Notes: generated by a model from the letters alone, not told the origin. A stretch of DNA of 64,000 bases from Methanocalculus natronophilus (GCF_038751955.1 NZ_JBCEXH010000001.1:18300-82299); one strand, 5' to 3'; positions 25,751-39,314 are shown, numbered from the stretch's first letter. Program-made: numbers and translations.

Positions 25751-26200
25751 ATGGAAAAGCTGACTGTAAACCTTGGATTCAGTGAGTTCCCGCCAACCCA
25801 TACAGGCGATGGAGGCAATATCTCACCTGGTATCAGGCTTACCAACCTTAAATCACCATATCTTGCAGTCTTTGCATTTAATCCCTATGAACCCGGATGC
25901 TCATTCTGCACATGGATTGCCTGGGACATACCGGGGATACATGCCATACCGGCAGGGTTTCCACAAGAACAGGAGATCAATACACCCACCCATGCCAGGC
26001 AGGGCACAAATGATTACGGCACTATCGGGTATGCCGGGCCAAAACCCCCGGCTGGTGCAGTACACCGGTATTTCTTCAAGATCTATGGACTGGATGCCAG
26101 ACTGGACTGCGCTCCGGGATCAGAAGCCCACACCGTCATCAATGCCATGAAAGGACATGTGCTCCAGTTCGGCCAGACAGAAGCCTTCTGCCAGCGATGA
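25751..26200 (+). CDS. PEBP/YbhB-like protein 1
   Basis: A 149-residue protein of the YbhB/YbcL branch of the phosphatidylethanolamine-binding (Raf kinase inhibitor-like) family. It keeps the family frame: P-x-x-HTGDGGNISPGI (ligand-pocket region), TWIAWDIPG, and the late YGTIGYAGPKPPAGAVHRYFF. The DPDAP motif of the classical pocket is replaced by NPYEPG, and two cysteines (CSFC) are inserted there. Bacterial and archaeal homologues have no firm function. ATG 25751 is used because it aligns with the start of the paralogue at 26290. Confidence 0.82.
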   Translation: MEKLTVNLGFSEFPPTHTGDGGNISPGIRLTNLKSPYLAVFAFNPYEPGCSFCTWIAWDIPGIHAIPAGFPQEQEINTPTHARQGTNDYGTIGYAGPKPPAGAVHRYFFKIYGLDARLDCAPGSEAHTVINAMKGHVLQFGQTEAFCQR

Positions 26201-26289
26201 GGCAGATCCAGATACCTGCTGAATTACATCTCTGATGCAGGTTATTTTCTTATACAATCAGATCCATCTCAATTATCTGGTGAAGAGAC

Positions 26290-26748
26290 ATGGAAAAACT
26301 CACAGTAACCCTAACCACCCGGGAATTCCCCCCGGATTACACCTGTGATGGAAGAAACCGCTCACCACCTCTCGCTATCGAGGGGTTGAACGAGCATGTC
26401 AGGTCACTTGCAGTGATTATGGTAGACTCATCTGCAGAACGTGGCGGCAATCTCACACACTGGATCATCTGGAATATCGAACCGGTCAGGATACTCCCCG
26501 AGTCCCTCCCAAAAGAGCCGGTGATCACGTTTCCGGTCCGTGCCGTCCAGGGGATCAATGACTTTGGGGAGATCGGCTACTCAGGTCCCTGTCCGGAACC
26601 CGGTCCGCACCATCGCTACAGCTTCAAGGTATATGCCCTGGACGAGGAAATACCCCTCTCCGGAGGCGCAACAAAGCAGGAGCTGGCAACCTTCCTCTCG
26701 GGCAGGGTCATCCAGTTTGGGGATGCTGAAGCGATTTATTCCAGGTGA
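26290..26748 (+). CDS. PEBP/YbhB-like protein 2
   Basis: A 152-residue paralogue of the preceding gene, 89 bp downstream. Both start MEKLTV. It follows the family more closely: PPDYTCDGRNRSPPLAIEGL, MVDSSAERGGNLTHWIIWNI and FGEIGYSGPCPEPGPHHRYSF, where the PxPGPHHRY segment lines the anion pocket. The stop (26746-26748) is immediately followed by the stop of the convergent SLC13 gene at 26749, with no spacer, so the two transcripts must overlap in their 3' ends. Confidence 0.85.
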   Translation: MEKLTVTLTTREFPPDYTCDGRNRSPPLAIEGLNEHVRSLAVIMVDSSAERGGNLTHWIIWNIEPVRILPESLPKEPVITFPVRAVQGINDFGEIGYSGPCPEPGPHHRYSFKVYALDEEIPLSGGATKQELATFLSGRVIQFGDAEAIYSR

Positions 26749-28524
26749 TCAGAACATCGGCCAGAAGAGCAGGAGAAGCGGAATAGAGACAACAACGATG
26801 ATACACTCAAGAACAAGACCCATCCTCCAGTAATCCGTGAACTGGTAGCCCCCCGGCCCCATGACAAGTGTATTTGACTGATGTCCAATAGGGGTCAGAA
26901 ATGCACAGGATGCACCGATTGCAACTGCCATCAGGAAGGGATCAATTGATGCACCCATATCAAGGGCGATCCCAATTGCAATAGGTGCCATCAGAACAGC
27001 TGCCGCTGCATTGTTCACAAGATCAGAGAGAAACATCGTGATTATCAGCAGAAGCATCAGCGTTACCCAGGGTGGAAAATATGATGCCCCCGTCACAATG
27101 CTGCCTGCAATGAGTGCTGCACCCCCGGTCGTCTCAAGTGCCTGGCCAACCGGGATCATTGCCCCAAGAAGAATGAGAATAGGCCATTCCACACTCTCAT
27201 AGGTCTCCCGGAGTGAGACGATGGAGGTGAGGATCATCAGCACCACTGCGGCACTGAAGGTGATCTGCACAGGGAAGATACCGAGTGCTGATATCAGAAG
27301 GGCAGTTCCAAAGATTGCAACTGCCATCAGAAGCGTCTTATGCCCTCCTATCCTGATGCCGCGCTCTGCAAGCGGCAGACAGCCGATCTTTGGCAGAGCA
27401 GCCTGGATTGCATCCATTTTTCCCTGGAGGAGGAGGATATCTCCTGGCCGGAACCGCACCTGGTTCAGCCGGTTCCTGACCCTCCCTCCTTCCCGTGCAA
27501 CTGCCAGAAGGTTGATGCCATAGATCCAGCGAAGATTTGCAGAATATGCGGTCTGATCAAGGATGGGTGAGTCCGGTTTTACAATTGCCTCAATGATTCC
27601 GACTGATTCAGATCCGATTACCTCCTCGGTCACTTCATCAATTTCTGTGAGTTCAAGCCGTGTTGCATCAAGGAGAATCTGGAGATCATCAGAATCGGCC
27701 TTGATGATCAGAATATCCTCCTCAAGTATTGTCTCATAGATTGAAGGGGCAACAATCGTCCTCCCGTTTCTGATCAATCCAACGACCATCACCTCTGCCT
27801 CTGTGGCAGCACCGATATCCATTATCATACTGCCAGAAAACCGTGAGCCTTCCGGAACCCTGACCTCTGTTAAGTAATCCTTCACGGAAAAGAGCTCTTC
27901 TTTAGATACGGGACTCTCCCTGAACGGAACAAGCCTCCAGCCGATGAGCGCGATGAAGAGCAGGCCGCATATGGCCACACCAACGCCGACATAGGCAAAA
28001 TCAAAGATCATAAATGGATCTGCGCCGTTCTCGGCACGAAATGTTGCTATGATGATATTGGGAGGAGTCCCCATGAGGGTGGTCATACCGCCAAGAAGTG
28101 AGGCAAATGCAATGGGCATCAGAAGATATGAGGGAGATTTGCCACTTTTGCGTGCGGTCCTGATAGCGACCGGCATCATGAGAGCAAGGGCCCCGACATT
28201 ATTCATGAAAGCAGAAAGGAGAGCAACAATGCCTGATAGTGAGAAAATCTGCCGGATATCCCCATCACCTACCCGTGAAACCCACCTGCTGATGATATCG
28301 ATCAGGCCGGAGTTCTGGAGAGCTTTACTGATGATCAGCACAGCTGCAACCGTAATCACCGCAGGGTGGCCAAACCCGAGAAACGCATCCATTGGATCAA
28401 TGATCCCGGAAAACGTGACGATTAAAAGCGCTATCAGTGCAACTATATCGTAACGTATCTTTCCGGTTGCAAAGAGAAATAACGCCAACGCAAGCGTTCC
28501 AAAAACGATTGCCATATCAGGCAT
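26749..28524 (-). CDS. SLC13/DASS-family permease with two TrkA_C domains
   Basis: A 591-residue inner-membrane transporter of the SLC13/ArsB-like superfamily, which moves sulfate, dicarboxylates or related anions with cations. Hydrophobic helices fill residues 1-200 and 400-590; conserved loops are GHPAVITVAAVLIISKALQ, NNVGALALMMPVA and, in the second half, DLVNNAAAAVLMAPIAI. Two RCK_C/TrkA_C regulatory domains (about 210-290 and 300-385, VPEGSRFSG and VKPDSPILD) lie between the halves and face the cytosol, where they may bind a ligand. Substrate is not predictable. The hairpin cluster at 28741-28860 lies about 220 bp upstream of its start. Confidence 0.85.
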   Translation of the reverse strand: MPDMAIVFGTLALALFLFATGKIRYDIVALIALLIVTFSGIIDPMDAFLGFGHPAVITVAAVLIISKALQNSGLIDIISRWVSRVGDGDIRQIFSLSGIVALLSAFMNNVGALALMMPVAIRTARKSGKSPSYLLMPIAFASLLGGMTTLMGTPPNIIIATFRAENGADPFMIFDFAYVGVGVAICGLLFIALIGWRLVPFRESPVSKEELFSVKDYLTEVRVPEGSRFSGSMIMDIGAATEAEVMVVGLIRNGRTIVAPSIYETILEEDILIIKADSDDLQILLDATRLELTEIDEVTEEVIGSESVGIIEAIVKPDSPILDQTAYSANLRWIYGINLLAVAREGGRVRNRLNQVRFRPGDILLLQGKMDAIQAALPKIGCLPLAERGIRIGGHKTLLMAVAIFGTALLISALGIFPVQITFSAAVVLMILTSIVSLRETYESVEWPILILLGAMIPVGQALETTGGAALIAGSIVTGASYFPPWVTLMLLLIITMFLSDLVNNAAAAVLMAPIAIGIALDMGASIDPFLMAVAIGASCAFLTPIGHQSNTLVMGPGGYQFTDYWRMGLVLECIIVVVSIPLLLLFWPMF

Positions 28525-28873
28525 GAAGAAACCCTCTCTCTATCAGAGAACAAAATGACAAATACATAGATAATGCTTCCCAAGGATCAGGCACGGGATA
28601 CCTGAGAGGAGGAAGCCAGGAGAAACTGGCCGGATCACCAGTTGTGCTGGACACGTCTGCTATTGTGAGAGAGAAACAACCTGGTATCAGCAATCACCGC
28701 ACCTCCTCATCCTCCACACACACGGGATGGCGTGCATGCAGCCGGGGACTATTCCCCCGGCCCAAAGCCCTGACGGGCTGCCACATGGGATGCCATCAGG
28801 GCATCTGCCAAATCCCCATGTGGCCCATTATCTGAAATGCCTGCTTTGTATGCAGGCGTTAGAGAGATCCTAT
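28525..28873 (-). other. Intergenic hairpin cluster between katG and the SLC13 gene
   Basis: Four inverted repeats lie in 120 bp. They are GCCGGGG/CCCCGGC (28741-28761), AGCCC/GGGCT (28766-28779), GCCACATGGG/CCCATGTGGC (28780-28824) enclosing GATGCC/GGCATC (28789-28805), and AATGCCTGC/GCAGGCGTT (28836-28860). On the minus strand they follow the katG stop by 14 bp and precede the SLC13 gene. They may form a terminator, a structured leader or a small RNA. The rest, 28525-28740, shows no gene. Confidence 0.6.
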
Positions 28874-31075
<2,202 letters not shown>

Positions 31076-31250
31076 CTATCCTATGATTCTATCCACGGTG
31101 ATGATCACATATAGTTCTTATCCAGACCAGACCCGATCAGAGCACGACCAGATAACCCAATTCCGCCCCGGATGATCTGCGCTTTGAATTTTGTGAGCCG
31201 GACGCTGCAGGGGATCTCTTCATAATCTTTGCCTGACGAATACGTAAAGA

Positions 31251-31258
31251 ATATATAG
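31251..31258 (+). promoter_or_regulatory. TATA box of groES-groEL
   Basis: ATATATAG, preceded by GTAAAGA (BRE-like), lies about 70 bp before the groES ATG. A transcript start near 31282 would leave a leader of about 38 nt containing AGAGGTGAT as ribosome-binding site. Confidence 0.55.
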
Positions 31259-31319
31259 AACCGCTACTCACCTTATGACAGGGCAAGAAGCCTGATTCTT
31301 TCAGAAGAGGTGATACACA

Positions 31320-33217
<1,898 letters not shown>

Positions 33218-33225
33218 ATCTTTTT

Positions 33226-33753
33226 TCAGGCAGATACCGGCGTCATGAACCCCTGTGCAATGCTCAGGATGCCGATTGCAATTGCAAATATACCTATATA
33301 GACAGCGACGAGGATGACTGCCCCAAGCATCGGGAAGATGATGAAGACTCCTCCGAGAATGACCAGGAGCAGACCTGAGAGACCATGCAGGATGCGATGA
33401 GTTCCAGGTCCAATTGCCGTTGCTGCAGCCCAGAGATCAGATAGCCCTGAGAGGATGGCAAGGACAGCAATCAGCAGGGTGAGTGTCACCGCCATGTACA
33501 TCGGGTTCAAAACCCCAATGATCCCCCCGATGAATACGAGGATACCAGAGAGAAGGAGCAGAGTACCGGATGATCCCTCTGTTGTTCGGGCAAGTGAGAG
33601 GGAAATCAGCAGCAGTCCATTGGCAAGAATAAAAACCGCAAAGATAATTGCGACGATCTCGACTGTCAGGCCGGGCCAGAAGAGGACGATCATACCAAGA
33701 AGTATGGCAAGCGCCCCCCTCAGAAAATGGGGAGTTCCTGAATGTTCGTTCAT
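33226..33753 (-). CDS. HdeD/DUF308-family membrane protein
   Basis: A 175-residue protein made almost entirely of six hydrophobic helices (for example LAILLGMIVLFWPGLTVEIVAI and VILGGVFIIFPMLGAVILV), matching the HdeD (DUF308) pattern of paired helices joined by short loops. Members sit in the cytoplasmic membrane; HdeD is linked to acid resistance in Escherichia coli, but archaeal homologues are uncharacterised. The stop lies 8 bp from the groEL stop, so the genes are convergent. Confidence 0.82.
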   Translation of the reverse strand: MNEHSGTPHFLRGALAILLGMIVLFWPGLTVEIVAIIFAVFILANGLLLISLSLARTTEGSSGTLLLLSGILVFIGGIIGVLNPMYMAVTLTLLIAVLAILSGLSDLWAAATAIGPGTHRILHGLSGLLLVILGGVFIIFPMLGAVILVAVYIGIFAIAIGILSIAQGFMTPVSA

Positions 33754-33870
33754 AGGAAGAAGATGACCACCGCTATTCTTAATTATTCCTATCGTGGGTG
33801 GAGGAAGGGCTTATGATTGCTGCACACAATTAGTATAGGACACCTGACAGCACGTTTTTTGGAGGAGATC

Positions 33871-34995
33871 GTGGTCTTTTTTCATATCGTTGTAACAGAT
33901 GACTGCAACCTTGCATGCAGGTACTGCCGCGGAGCACTCTTTGAAGAGCTTGACGAACCAGTTTGCCAGTCTGCCATCAGAGATGACCTCCCGATCTCAT
34001 TTGATGAAACGCTTCTCAAAGAGCTCTATCGCTTTCTTGGATCAGACCCTGACCCTGTCCTCACCTTCATCGGGGGAGAGCCTCTCCTCAATACCGGACT
34101 CATCTGCAGGATTATGGATGAAGCACCCTGCTCAAGGTACATGCTCCAGACAAACGGCCTGCTCCTTGACCGCCTGCCAGGAGCATACCATAACCGCCTG
34201 GAGACTATCCTCGTCTCAATAGACGGCGACGCTGCACAGAATGATGCAAACCGCGGAGACGGAGTATATGAAAGGGTTCTTGCAAATGCCCGGATGATCC
34301 GATCCCAGGGGTATCGTGGTGAACTGATCGCACGAATGACCGTCTGCGAAGATATGGATATCCGGGCAATGGTCAGGCATCTCCAGGAGCTGCAGGAGAA
34401 CCCCTTCTCCTCGATTCACTGGCAGCTGGATGCCAACTTCAGGGGCGATTATGCGGCAAGGAATGCCTCAGTCTGGATAGCAGAGAGCTATAACCCCGGA
34501 ATATCAGCCCTGCTCCAGGACTGGGTCAGCCATATGCAGGTACATGGGGAGGTTCCCGGGTGGTATCCCTTCCTCCAGACAACTGAGGATCTCCTGACTG
34601 ACTCGCCCACCCACCTGAGGTGCGGATCGGGTTTAACCAATTATACCATCCAGACAGATGGCTCAATCATACCCTGCCCGATCATGATCGGGATGGCTGA
34701 CTATACACTTGGCACAATCAGCACCAGCAACCCACTGGCTCTGCCACAGGTTCAGCCCGGTTCACCCTGTAGGGATTGTGCAATACTCACCTTCTGTGGG
34801 GGAAGATGCCTCTATTCAAATATAGTAAAGCCGTGGCCGGATGATGGTGTCAGAGCAGTCTGTTCAACCATTTATCATCTCAGAGCAGAACTGTGTGGCC
34901 ATCTCCCCACAATACGCAGGCTGATTGCGGATGGCAGAGTCAATATGGCATCTTTTCGGCACACAAGATATAATGGATGTGAGATCATCCCCTGA
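33871..34995 (+). CDS. Radical SAM/SPASM enzyme, AF1577-like peptide-modifying family
   Basis: A 374-residue radical SAM protein. The cluster motif CNLACRYC follows FFHIVVTDD right at the N-terminus, FIGGEPLLN is the GGE SAM-binding motif, and a C-terminal SPASM domain contributes cysteines in IPCPIM, CRDCAILTFCGGRC and VCS. The arrangement matches the archaeal AF1577 group (TIGR04084), predicted to modify a ribosomally made peptide; no precursor gene is evident nearby. GTG 33871 is preferred as start because GGAGG lies 5 bp before it; a TTG at 33817 would add 18 residues. Confidence 0.8.
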   Translation: MVFFHIVVTDDCNLACRYCRGALFEELDEPVCQSAIRDDLPISFDETLLKELYRFLGSDPDPVLTFIGGEPLLNTGLICRIMDEAPCSRYMLQTNGLLLDRLPGAYHNRLETILVSIDGDAAQNDANRGDGVYERVLANARMIRSQGYRGELIARMTVCEDMDIRAMVRHLQELQENPFSSIHWQLDANFRGDYAARNASVWIAESYNPGISALLQDWVSHMQVHGEVPGWYPFLQTTEDLLTDSPTHLRCGSGLTNYTIQTDGSIIPCPIMIGMADYTLGTISTSNPLALPQVQPGSPCRDCAILTFCGGRCLYSNIVKPWPDDGVRAVCSTIYHLRAELCGHLPTIRRLIADGRVNMASFRHTRYNGCEIIP

Positions 34996-35075
34996 TCAGA
35001 GAGGGAGATTGCTGCAATAGATACAAATGCTCATATAGTCCATATACAAAAAGTGATAAAAAAACCGGGGAATGC

Positions 35076-36890
35076 ATGATGGAAGATGGCGGGAGAGAAA
35101 CATCCAGGGCTGATGAGCTGATTCTGCGTGCACGCCTGGAGAGGGATCCCGCTCGAAAACTCTACTATGCAACCAGGGCAATCGAGCTGAGCCCGGACAA
35201 TACAAAAGCCTGGATAGAGCGTGGGAAAGCCCTGCTCAAGTCCGGTATGCTCAGTGAGGCAGAAGAGCAGATCGGAGAGGTGATCCGGCAGGATCCCGAT
35301 GATGGAGAGGGATGGTACCTGCATGGTCTTCTCATGAGCATGACAGGGAAACTGGATCATGCACAGGACAGCCTCGAGAAGGCAGCTGCAACACTCAAAG
35401 AGCCTTCCTCTGCCCAGTATGCACTTGGGATTCTTCTTGCAAAACGGGGTGAGTATGATGAGGCATTACACCTCTTTGATGCAGCACTCCGTGAACAGAA
35501 GAAAAATCCTGAAATCTGGTATGCCCGTGGAAAACTGCTTGTCGCAATGAAGCGGTATCACCAGGCAGTTATCTCGTTTGACCATGCTGCTGAAGTACGG
35601 CCTGAAGATGAGGTGATCCGGGAGGAGAGAAGAAAAACCATCAGGCTGATGAATAGGGATCTTGAAGCAGCCGAGGATAGGGATTTTGCCCTGCTTCGTG
35701 GAGATGCAGATTTTGAAGGGCTTGTCCGCCTCCTGATACGGGAAAAAGATGCACGGGCTTTCAAGGCGGCAGAGCAGCTTGTCACCCTTGGTACCGGGGC
35801 AACTCCCCATGTCCGGCCGCTCCTCGCCCATGCAGATCCGATGATCCGCATTCGCGGACTGCAGGTCCTCCTGGCAATTCGGGATCCCCGTTGTGCAGGA
35901 CTCTTCGTCAGGCTGGCGCTCTCCCTGCCGACACCAGGAGAGGGAGGGGGGAAGAAAGCCGGCCAGCTCCTGAAACAAATCGGAGATGCGCTCAGTTACA
36001 TGAATGTCTCTGCACCTGTTGAAGGACTAAGGAATGCGCTTGAAAGCGGAGATGAGAAGAAGATCATCAGGGCGATCAGCCTTCTTGAACGGACCCGGGG
36101 CGAGGGTGCGGTTGACCAGCTCCTCCTTGCAACCGACCATCCCTCCCCCAGGGTGGTCTTTGCCGCACTCTCAACACTTGGCGCAATTGGCGATATCGAG
36201 GCTGTCGATCGTGTTTTTACCATTCAGAACAGAAGGGATCCGGCAATCAGATCACATGCAAAAGGTGCGCTCCGACATATTGTACGCCGCTCTCTCCCGG
36301 AGATAGTGAGGAGATATGCGTATGGAAATGATGGTGAACGTGCCTTCATATATGAGATCGTCCGCCTGGTTGGAACCGGACTTGGGCCCAACCTTCAGAA
36401 AATCCTCTCTTCTGCAGACGAACCAGTGATTCGTGATGCTGCATCTGATATTTTGGTGGCAGCAGCAGATGCAACAGGTATTCCTGTCCTGATCAATGCC
36501 CTGACATCACCAGATGAGAACGTCAGAAAGAATGCTGCTGCTGCACTCACTGCAATCGGTGTTCCGGCCATACAGCCCCTAATATATACGCTTGGCGACT
36601 CCCGGAGGCGGGTTCGGGATCGTGTAAAGGAGATTCTTGCAGGAATGGGAAGACCAGCTGTACCAGCACTTCTTGGGGCAATTGAATCAGGAGAGACGGG
36701 TATTGGAGAGGCTGCTGAAGAGATACTGCTGCTGATGGGGCAGGCAGCCGTCCCGGCACTTGAGGACACACTCTCAACCAATACCAATAGTGAGTGGAAA
36801 ACAAAAATCACCTCGCTCATCAGGCAGATACAGAAGAAGGAACGTACGGAGAGGCTTCTTGCCGAATATCGGGGAGAAGAGCCCGTATAA
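35076..36890 (+). CDS. TPR-HEAT repeat protein
   Basis: A 604-residue helical-repeat protein. About residues 20-190 hold five TPR units (LYYATRAIELSPDNTKAWIERGKALL and similar), and about 200-590 hold HEAT/PBS-lyase-type repeats (for example DAASDILVAAADATGIPVLINALTS), the type with Asp/Glu and Ala spaced in helices that are found in phycocyanobilin-lyase-like scaffolds. It has no signal peptide or catalytic motif and is expected to be a cytosolic scaffold. ATG 35076 and ATG 35079 are adjacent alternatives. It is followed after 9 bp by the TauE gene, so co-transcription is likely. Confidence 0.78.
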   Translation: MMEDGGRETSRADELILRARLERDPARKLYYATRAIELSPDNTKAWIERGKALLKSGMLSEAEEQIGEVIRQDPDDGEGWYLHGLLMSMTGKLDHAQDSLEKAAATLKEPSSAQYALGILLAKRGEYDEALHLFDAALREQKKNPEIWYARGKLLVAMKRYHQAVISFDHAAEVRPEDEVIREERRKTIRLMNRDLEAAEDRDFALLRGDADFEGLVRLLIREKDARAFKAAEQLVTLGTGATPHVRPLLAHADPMIRIRGLQVLLAIRDPRCAGLFVRLALSLPTPGEGGGKKAGQLLKQIGDALSYMNVSAPVEGLRNALESGDEKKIIRAISLLERTRGEGAVDQLLLATDHPSPRVVFAALSTLGAIGDIEAVDRVFTIQNRRDPAIRSHAKGALRHIVRRSLPEIVRRYAYGNDGERAFIYEIVRLVGTGLGPNLQKILSSADEPVIRDAASDILVAAADATGIPVLINALTSPDENVRKNAAAALTAIGVPAIQPLIYTLGDSRRRVRDRVKEILAGMGRPAVPALLGAIESGETGIGEAAEEILLLMGQAAVPALEDTLSTNTNSEWKTKITSLIRQIQKKERTERLLAEYRGEEPV

Positions 36891-36899
36891 GGCAGACTG

Positions 36900-37718
36900 G
36901 TGATTCTCCTGGATCTCTGGCTTATCATTCTGATTCTTATTGCAACCGGTATTATTGCCGGGTACTGTGCAGGGCTCCTCGGTATTGGCGGGGGTTTTCT
37001 GATGGTACCGGTCCAGTACCTCCTTCTTATCCATACCGGCATCGATCCAACATATGCAATCCGGATTGCGATTGGAACAAGCCTTGCAGTCGTCTTCCTG
37101 GTATCATGCACAGCTGCAATGGCTCATCACAAACGGCAGGCTGTCGACTGGCAGGCCGCAGTTCCAATCGGCATGGCGGGGCTTGCAGGCGGCTTTGCCG
37201 GAGGAACACTTGCCTCATACCTCCCGGTGGAGATCCTCAAACCCCTCTTTGGGATTATGGTAATAGTCGGCGCATTCAGGCTCCTCAGGGGAGTGCCGGA
37301 TCCAGGAGGGGTGACAAGAACAGGCCATGGTGCATGGACAATGGCTGGTCTTGCAATTGGCATCCTCTCAGGACTTGTTGGACTTGGGGGTGGCGTCCTT
37401 CTTGTGCCCGTGCTGCTTCTCATCTTTAATCTCCCGATTCACCGGGCTATTGCCACATCATCTGCCTGCATCCTCTTCTTCTCAATCGGAGGAATACTTG
37501 CCTATATTTACCATGGCCTCATGGTGGAGGAGCTCACAAACGGATTTCTTGGGTATATTGACATTTTGCAATGGGTTGTTCTGACAGCCACAATGGTTCC
37601 GTTTACCCGTCTTGGGGTTGCAACTGCTCACAACCTTCCTGCAAACAGGCTCAGGATAGTCTTTGCTGGCGTAATGGTGCTGATAGGAGTGGCAATGATT
37701 GCCATCCTCCCCCGGTAG
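36900..37718 (+). CDS. TauE/SafE-family (DUF81) membrane permease
   Basis: A 272-residue protein with about eight hydrophobic helices in two halves, each beginning with the DUF81 signature GLLGIGGGFLMVPVQ (first half, about residues 24-38) and GLVGLGGGVLLVPVLL (second half, about 160-175). The family exports sulfite, sulfonates or other anions. GTG 36900 is taken as start; the frame has no good ATG near it. It follows the TPR-HEAT gene by 9 bp. The substrate is unknown. Confidence 0.82.
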   Translation: MILLDLWLIILILIATGIIAGYCAGLLGIGGGFLMVPVQYLLLIHTGIDPTYAIRIAIGTSLAVVFLVSCTAAMAHHKRQAVDWQAAVPIGMAGLAGGFAGGTLASYLPVEILKPLFGIMVIVGAFRLLRGVPDPGGVTRTGHGAWTMAGLAIGILSGLVGLGGGVLLVPVLLLIFNLPIHRAIATSSACILFFSIGGILAYIYHGLMVEELTNGFLGYIDILQWVVLTATMVPFTRLGVATAHNLPANRLRIVFAGVMVLIGVAMIAILPR

Positions 37719-37747
37719 GGATGAGATGGCTTTATATAGAGAAACAA

Positions 37748-37768
37748 TGTTCCGGAACACATATAAAT
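37748..37768 (+). promoter_or_regulatory. gdhA promoter with 12-bp palindrome and TATA
   Basis: TGTTCCGGAACA (37748-37759) is a perfect palindrome directly before CATATAAATT (about 37760-37769), a good archaeal TATA sequence about 90 bp before the gdhA ATG. The palindrome is placed where an activator or repressor would sit. A second TATA-like run, CTTATAATA, lies near 37784, and the ribosome-binding site is AAGGAGAT just before 37858. Confidence 0.5.
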
Positions 37769-37857
37769 TGGTGGAAGACAAGGACTTATAATAAAAACGC
37801 AGTACACGTATGTGCGTTTGGAACAAGCACCAGACGAAATGTATAAGGAGATAGTAC

Positions 37858-39117
37858 ATGGATCATGAAAAGAACTCTTCTACAGAAGCACAGTATGATA
37901 TTATCGAGGATTGCGTCTGTGACCTTAACCTTGACAGAAGTACAACAGAGCTTCTTCAGAACCCAAAGAGGGAGCTGAAGGTATCGATACCAGTCAGGAT
38001 GGATGACGGAAATGTCAGGGTCTTTACCGGGTACCGTATCCAGCACAACAATGCAATGGGCCCGATGAAAGGCGGTATCAGGTACCATCCCGAAGAGACA
38101 GAAGAGATTGTCCGGTCACTTGCTGCCTGGATGACCTGGAAATGTGCACTATTAAACCTCCCGCTTGGCGGTGCAAAAGGCGGTATCGTCTGTGATCCAA
38201 AGAAGCTCTCGCGTGCAGAGCTTGAGCGCCTCACCCGTGGATATATGGGAAGGATCTGGAAGTTCATCGGACCGGAGACCGATGTCCCGGCACCCGATGT
38301 CGGAACAGATGCATCCATTATGGGATGGATGATGGATGAATACGCACGGCTCAGCGGAGAGTATAAACCCGGGATCATCACCGGAAAGCCAATCCGGATC
38401 GGCGGGTCGCTTGGCAGGACCGAGGCAACCGGCCGCGGCGGCATCATCACAATCAGGGAGGCAGCAAAGGAGCTTGAGATCGAACTCAGGGGAGCGACGG
38501 TTGTTGTTCAGGGTTTTGGCAATGTCGGTATGAATGCCGCATATCTTGCACGGAACCTGCATAACTGTAAGATTATTGCGGTCTCAGACTCACGTGGAGG
38601 AGTATACAATCCCGATGGACTCAACCTTGAGGAGGTCCAGAAGCATAAGCAGAAGACCGGATCTGTTGTTGGCTCACCCAATACACAGGAGGTGGGAAGT
38701 GCCGAGGTGCTTGAGATTGAGGCCGACATCGTCATTGCAGCCGCACTCGAAGATGCAATCACCGCAGAGAACGCAGGCAGGATCAACACAAAAATCCTGG
38801 CAGAACTTGCAAACGGCCCGACAACTGCCGAGGCTGACCAGATCCTGACTGAAAAGGGCGTCCATATCATCCCTGACATTCTGAGCAATGCAGGCGGTGT
38901 AACCGTCTCGTACTTTGAGATGGTGCAGAACCGGACATTGGATTACTGGACAGAAGACCAGGTCAACCAGAAACTCGACAAGAAGATGGTGGAAGCCTAC
39001 CATGAGGTCTACAAAACCTCAAATGCCCGTGGCATCTCTATGCGGAAGGCAGCCTATATTGTCTCAATATCAAGGGTTGTCGAGGCAATGAGGCTTCGCG
39101 GCTGGCTGGATCTCTAA
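37858..39117 (+). CDS. gdhA: Glutamate dehydrogenase
   Basis: A 419-residue hexameric-type enzyme that interconverts 2-oxoglutarate plus ammonium with glutamate. Lys71 in GPMKGGIR and Lys95 bind the substrate and Lys107 in PLGGAKGGI is the catalytic lysine. VVVQGFGNVGMNAA is the coenzyme-binding Rossmann loop and LSNAGGVTVSYFEM completes the active site. Coenzyme preference is not obvious. ATG 37858 follows AAGGAGAT. It faces the amtB-glnK operon and provides the low-affinity ammonium route next to the GS/GOGAT genes. Confidence 0.95.
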   Translation: MDHEKNSSTEAQYDIIEDCVCDLNLDRSTTELLQNPKRELKVSIPVRMDDGNVRVFTGYRIQHNNAMGPMKGGIRYHPEETEEIVRSLAAWMTWKCALLNLPLGGAKGGIVCDPKKLSRAELERLTRGYMGRIWKFIGPETDVPAPDVGTDASIMGWMMDEYARLSGEYKPGIITGKPIRIGGSLGRTEATGRGGIITIREAAKELEIELRGATVVVQGFGNVGMNAAYLARNLHNCKIIAVSDSRGGVYNPDGLNLEEVQKHKQKTGSVVGSPNTQEVGSAEVLEIEADIVIAAALEDAITAENAGRINTKILAELANGPTTAEADQILTEKGVHIIPDILSNAGGVTVSYFEMVQNRTLDYWTEDQVNQKLDKKMVEAYHEVYKTSNARGISMRKAAYIVSISRVVEAMRLRGWLDL

Positions 39118-39138
39118 TCCCGGATCAGAAAGCCACAC

Positions 39139-39172
39139 TTTTTTTCAAATATCTTCCAAAACAACTTTTTTT
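39139..39172 (+). terminator. Double oligo-T terminator of gdhA
   Basis: Two T7 runs (39139-39145 and 39166-39172) lie 20-55 bp after the gdhA stop in the gap before the convergent glnK gene. Confidence 0.6.
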
Positions 39173-39314
39173 GAGAGAAAAAGATTCCTGAAACAGCGTT
39201 GTTGAAATGAGAGGGAGGGAAAGATTCGGGCTCCACCATGCCCTTCCCTCTCTGCTGGAGATGGTAGATAGTACGTTGATTGGTGGAGCCCCATTCCATT
39301 TGTGGCTATGCACG

